Notes under the pieces: model-generated
What the model was told of the DNA's origin: nothing
The model's input: only the letters and a program-made list of their open reading frames with translations
The model's database searches: none
Assembly: GCF_001625215.2 (NCBI RefSeq)
Contig: NC_030387.2
Location: 38,835,606-38,899,605, forward strand
DNA length: 64,000 bases
From: Daucus carota subsp. sativus
Lineage: Eukaryota > Streptophyta > Magnoliopsida > Apiales > Apiaceae
Reading direction: 5' to 3'
Position numbers and translations under genes: made by a program
Shown: in pieces, positions 61,203-64,000 of the stretch
How positions within the stretch are numbered: the first letter of the stretch is position 1
Layout of the letters: each line of letters opens with the position of its first letter

Positions 61203-63950
61203 TCACACCGAGGGAAAATATTTATTCAGGTTAAAGGGTAGTGAGTAGAATTCCTCACTTCTTGTGTCCGTTTTGTATGACCGGAACTTGTCCCACCAGT
61301 GTTTGCCTCTGTCCTTTCTGATTGAACTGTCCTTTTTATGTAATGTGTTGTCCAGGAAATATGCTAGAACGCCAGCTACGAAAGCTTCTGATTGAAATGG
61401 GACATTTACAATGTCGTTGAACTGCCAAATTAAAAGAATGTAAACATTTTAATATCTTCTTGAGCAATGGCAAGTATGACAGAAGATCAAAGAACTGAGG
61501 AACAAATAAAGAAAATTTTAATGGTTAAAAATATTTAAGTTCCTACCCATCTTCCAGTAGTGTGCACAGGGCCATAGCCTTTTATTGCGGTATACTCATT
61601 AAAGTACTGGGGAATTGAAAATCCCAAAAATATTGAGAAGCCAAGTATGAATTTTGTCCTGAAACTGTTGAGGTTACAGAATTGAAGGAAACTGACACCT
61701 GCTGCACCTGCACGATACGAATTAGTCGATTAACCATCTATATATTTAGGTGGTAGAACAGATAATATTAAAGAATCAACCCTGGTTCCCATGTAATAAC
61801 ATACCAACGTAAGCAAAGAAAAGACAATACAATGCGGCAAAAATTGGCGATGGAATAGAAGCAAATACCGCCCCAAACTTTCCTGCAGGAACATAGTAAT
61901 GTGTTTGACATGTTTAGAACTGATCCCAGAGCAGATTTAAAAGATATCAGGCACTCGAATCAGTAAATCAAAGAAACATACCCAAGATGGAGAAGAAGAT
62001 CATAAAGCCTGCAGATATCTGTACAACTCTTCGACTACCCACCCGAGTTAGTGCTAAAAGGCCAGCATTCTCACTGCAGATGACCCATAACTTGATCAAA
62101 ACATATATTTTGCACAGTTTACCAACATACAGACAATATGAAGCAGAAACGTTGTCAAGTTGTAATGTAGCTTACATGGATACTGAAGATCCATTTCCAG
62201 TCCCAAATAACCCTGACAACAAAATTCCAATTCCCTGATAATATTACAAAGCTTAATTCAGTACTAGGATTATCAAGTAATTAATGGGATCTTGTGTGCT
62301 CTCTTTCATCTTTTGTTGGTTTTATTTTCTATGTGGGGAAGCCGAATATTCCTTCTCTTTTAAGGATAATTATCTAGTTTACATTTTGCATGTCTAGCGA
62401 GTAGAATGCACACCTCAAAAGTAAGGATACTAATTATCAGTCAACGAAGGTCACAGAATTAGTGAGTGTGCGCCACCTAAAAGTAAACCAGGCTGCCATC
62501 CTTTATAACATTTAAACTCGATTGATTTAGTTTGTGTGCATGAGTGTCAGTGTACTATTTACACGAGCATAAGCAGAAACATCAGGACATAAATGCTTGA
62601 AGGACATGAAATTGACAGAAAATCTGGTAACCTCATATAGATCTAGCTGCTTACCTGCCAACCCACACCACGGCTAAGAATAGAAGGGGGTAGTGGAGTT
62701 GCACTTGCATATCTTGCTACTGCAATAAAGCCACCAGTGGACTGCATAAGAAACACGCTGGAGTCAACAGTAATCAATTGAAAACTTGATTAAGGTTAGC
62801 TAGAGTTTTAATGATGCATCATTTTTATCAACAGAGAAGATGCATGTCTGTATCTGTGTTCTGACAATATTATTATTCAGTAATAATATACAACATTTTC
62901 CGAGATACCAAAGTTTCAGCAAAGAATATAAAGATGGAACAGACCTCCACAAGAGCAACAAATGTAGCCATCATCATGGCAAAAGCTTCACCCGCATCAA
63001 AGGAAGGTGCACCCCATTGAAATGGATATGGCACCCTTATCCTGCATAAGCAGAGGGGTTATACTCGCCAACAAGCATCCTAAGAATTGTAGAATAGTTT
63101 GGTGCCCCTCTTCTCTTGACAACAAAAGGCTGAGGGTTCAAGCTTATGTGGGCATCCGTGTATGACTATTCAATTGTTGCAATCGATCGTCTAAAAAAAT
63201 TGGAAACATGCAGCTGAAGCTACATACTTAACATACTACAATAACGGGTAGGATAATTTTAAAAACTCATTACTAGGATGAAAAACCTTGATTTTATATT
63301 TTAAAATGTGTATTTAAAAAATTGTGAAATAAAAGCAGTACACAATATTGAGCAAAAACTTTACATAACCACACTTTCCGCAGGTCGAGCATGCACAGTT
63401 AAAAATCTTTAGAATCTATTAGTAGTGTTTTAATTTTTATATATTGGTAAACAAGCTCATACTATCTCTAACTAAAAGAGCAATAAAGCTATGGTAGAAC
63501 CACAATCAACAGGGGAACTTGGAAAATATATATGAACTTATACACAGTACTGCTTTTGAGCTCATGGAATAAATTGCCAAGCACTCAAGGCCATTAGGAT
63601 GCAGAGCAAAATATTACTCACCTCTTATTCTTTTGAAAAAACTACATTAGTTGAAAAGGAGGGTTTGCTGCTATCACACATATATGCCCAATGCATCCAC
63701 AGCCCTAGTAATAATCTATGAGGATACCTCATGAATCCATGCATTTTAATACAGAATGTTCTTACCATGGAGCTCCACCAATAAGTCCAGAACGATCAGT
63801 ACGGCAACTTATTTGTGTCTGTGGTGCTGAATCATCATAGGCTTTACCAACAGTAAGTAGGTGAGCATATATCCATACAATCACCACCGAGAATAGAACA
63901 GCGAAACGGTCAAATATATTCTTTCCTGGTTTTACAACATGAGGCAAATA
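61203..63950 (-). CDS. Nucleobase-ascorbate transporter (NAT), 3' part
   Basis: Eight exons are visible: 63766-63950, 62945-63041, 62655-62741, 62176-62234, 61982-62073, 61805-61882, 61547-61707, 61203-61421. They give 325 codons plus stop in consistent phase. The first ~200 residues lie beyond the right edge. Membrane segments are evident (FDRFAVLFSVVIVWIYAHLL, AFAMMMATFVALVESTGGF). The family signature [QEP]-N-x-G-x4-T-[RKG] is present as ENAGLLALTR at the start of exon 61982-62073. Other NAT blocks are ATPLPPSILSRGVGWQGIGI, SFLQFCNLNSFRTKFILGFS and QYFNEYTAIKGYGPVHTTGR. The tail YSLPFNLNKYFPSV is typical of the plant NAT5/NAT6 group. It is a plasma-membrane nucleobase (xanthine/uric acid or adenine/guanine type) transporter; the exact substrate is not readable here. 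Confidence 0.94.
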
Positions 63951-64000
63951 CTGGAAATAACAGGTAAGGCAAGATAAGTATTGTCATTTATGAATGGTTC

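Overview
This is nuclear DNA from a flowering plant, almost certainly a eudicot. It is AT-rich, its genes have many short GT-AG introns, and its products are plant families (CBP60, WLIM, SDH7, PADRE, plant-type EDEM, NAT). Small transposons lie between and inside the genes. I cannot name the species from sequence alone. No CRISPR array, bacterial operon, rRNA or tRNA gene was seen.

Left part (1-15.7 kb, mostly minus strand): a complete 19-exon alpha-N-acetylglucosaminidase gene (NAGLU, 8331-15681, 816 codons, every exon phase checked). Downstream of it are a single-exon F-box gene (4162-5502) and two overlapping broken copies of the NAGLU middle (1-3945). Between them lie a Mutator-like element with a perfect 9-bp target duplication and a hAT element nested inside a Stowaway MITE.

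Middle (15.7-28.8 kb): no intact gene recognised. The main object is a ~6.0 kb Helitron (21437-27434, minus strand) with a TC start, a terminal hairpin plus CTAG, and an A/T insertion point. It carries decayed exons of ASCC2, nitrobindin, 40S ribosomal protein SA, an O-fucosyltransferase-like gene and an RPA/DUF223-like gene, all in the Helitron's own orientation.

Right part (28.8-64 kb): plus-strand genes MNS5-like GH47 (ER glycoprotein quality control), two neighbouring CBP60 calmodulin-binding transcription factor genes, SDH7 (mitochondrial complex II) and a WLIM1 LIM-domain gene. Minus-strand genes are a PADRE/DUF4228 protein and the 3' part of a nucleobase-ascorbate transporter that runs off the right edge. 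hAT elements (one inside another, with a sibling copy 17 kb away), Stowaway MITEs and a Tourist-like MITE fill the gaps. The genes are unrelated housekeeping, stress and secretory functions and do not form a pathway.

The points most worth checking are the Helitron's multi-gene capture and its internal remnants of a second Helitron-like 5' end, the NAGLU partial tandem duplication, the nested transposons with exact target duplications, and an 8-bp duplication at the WLIM1 exon 1 donor that shifts the ancestral reading frame.
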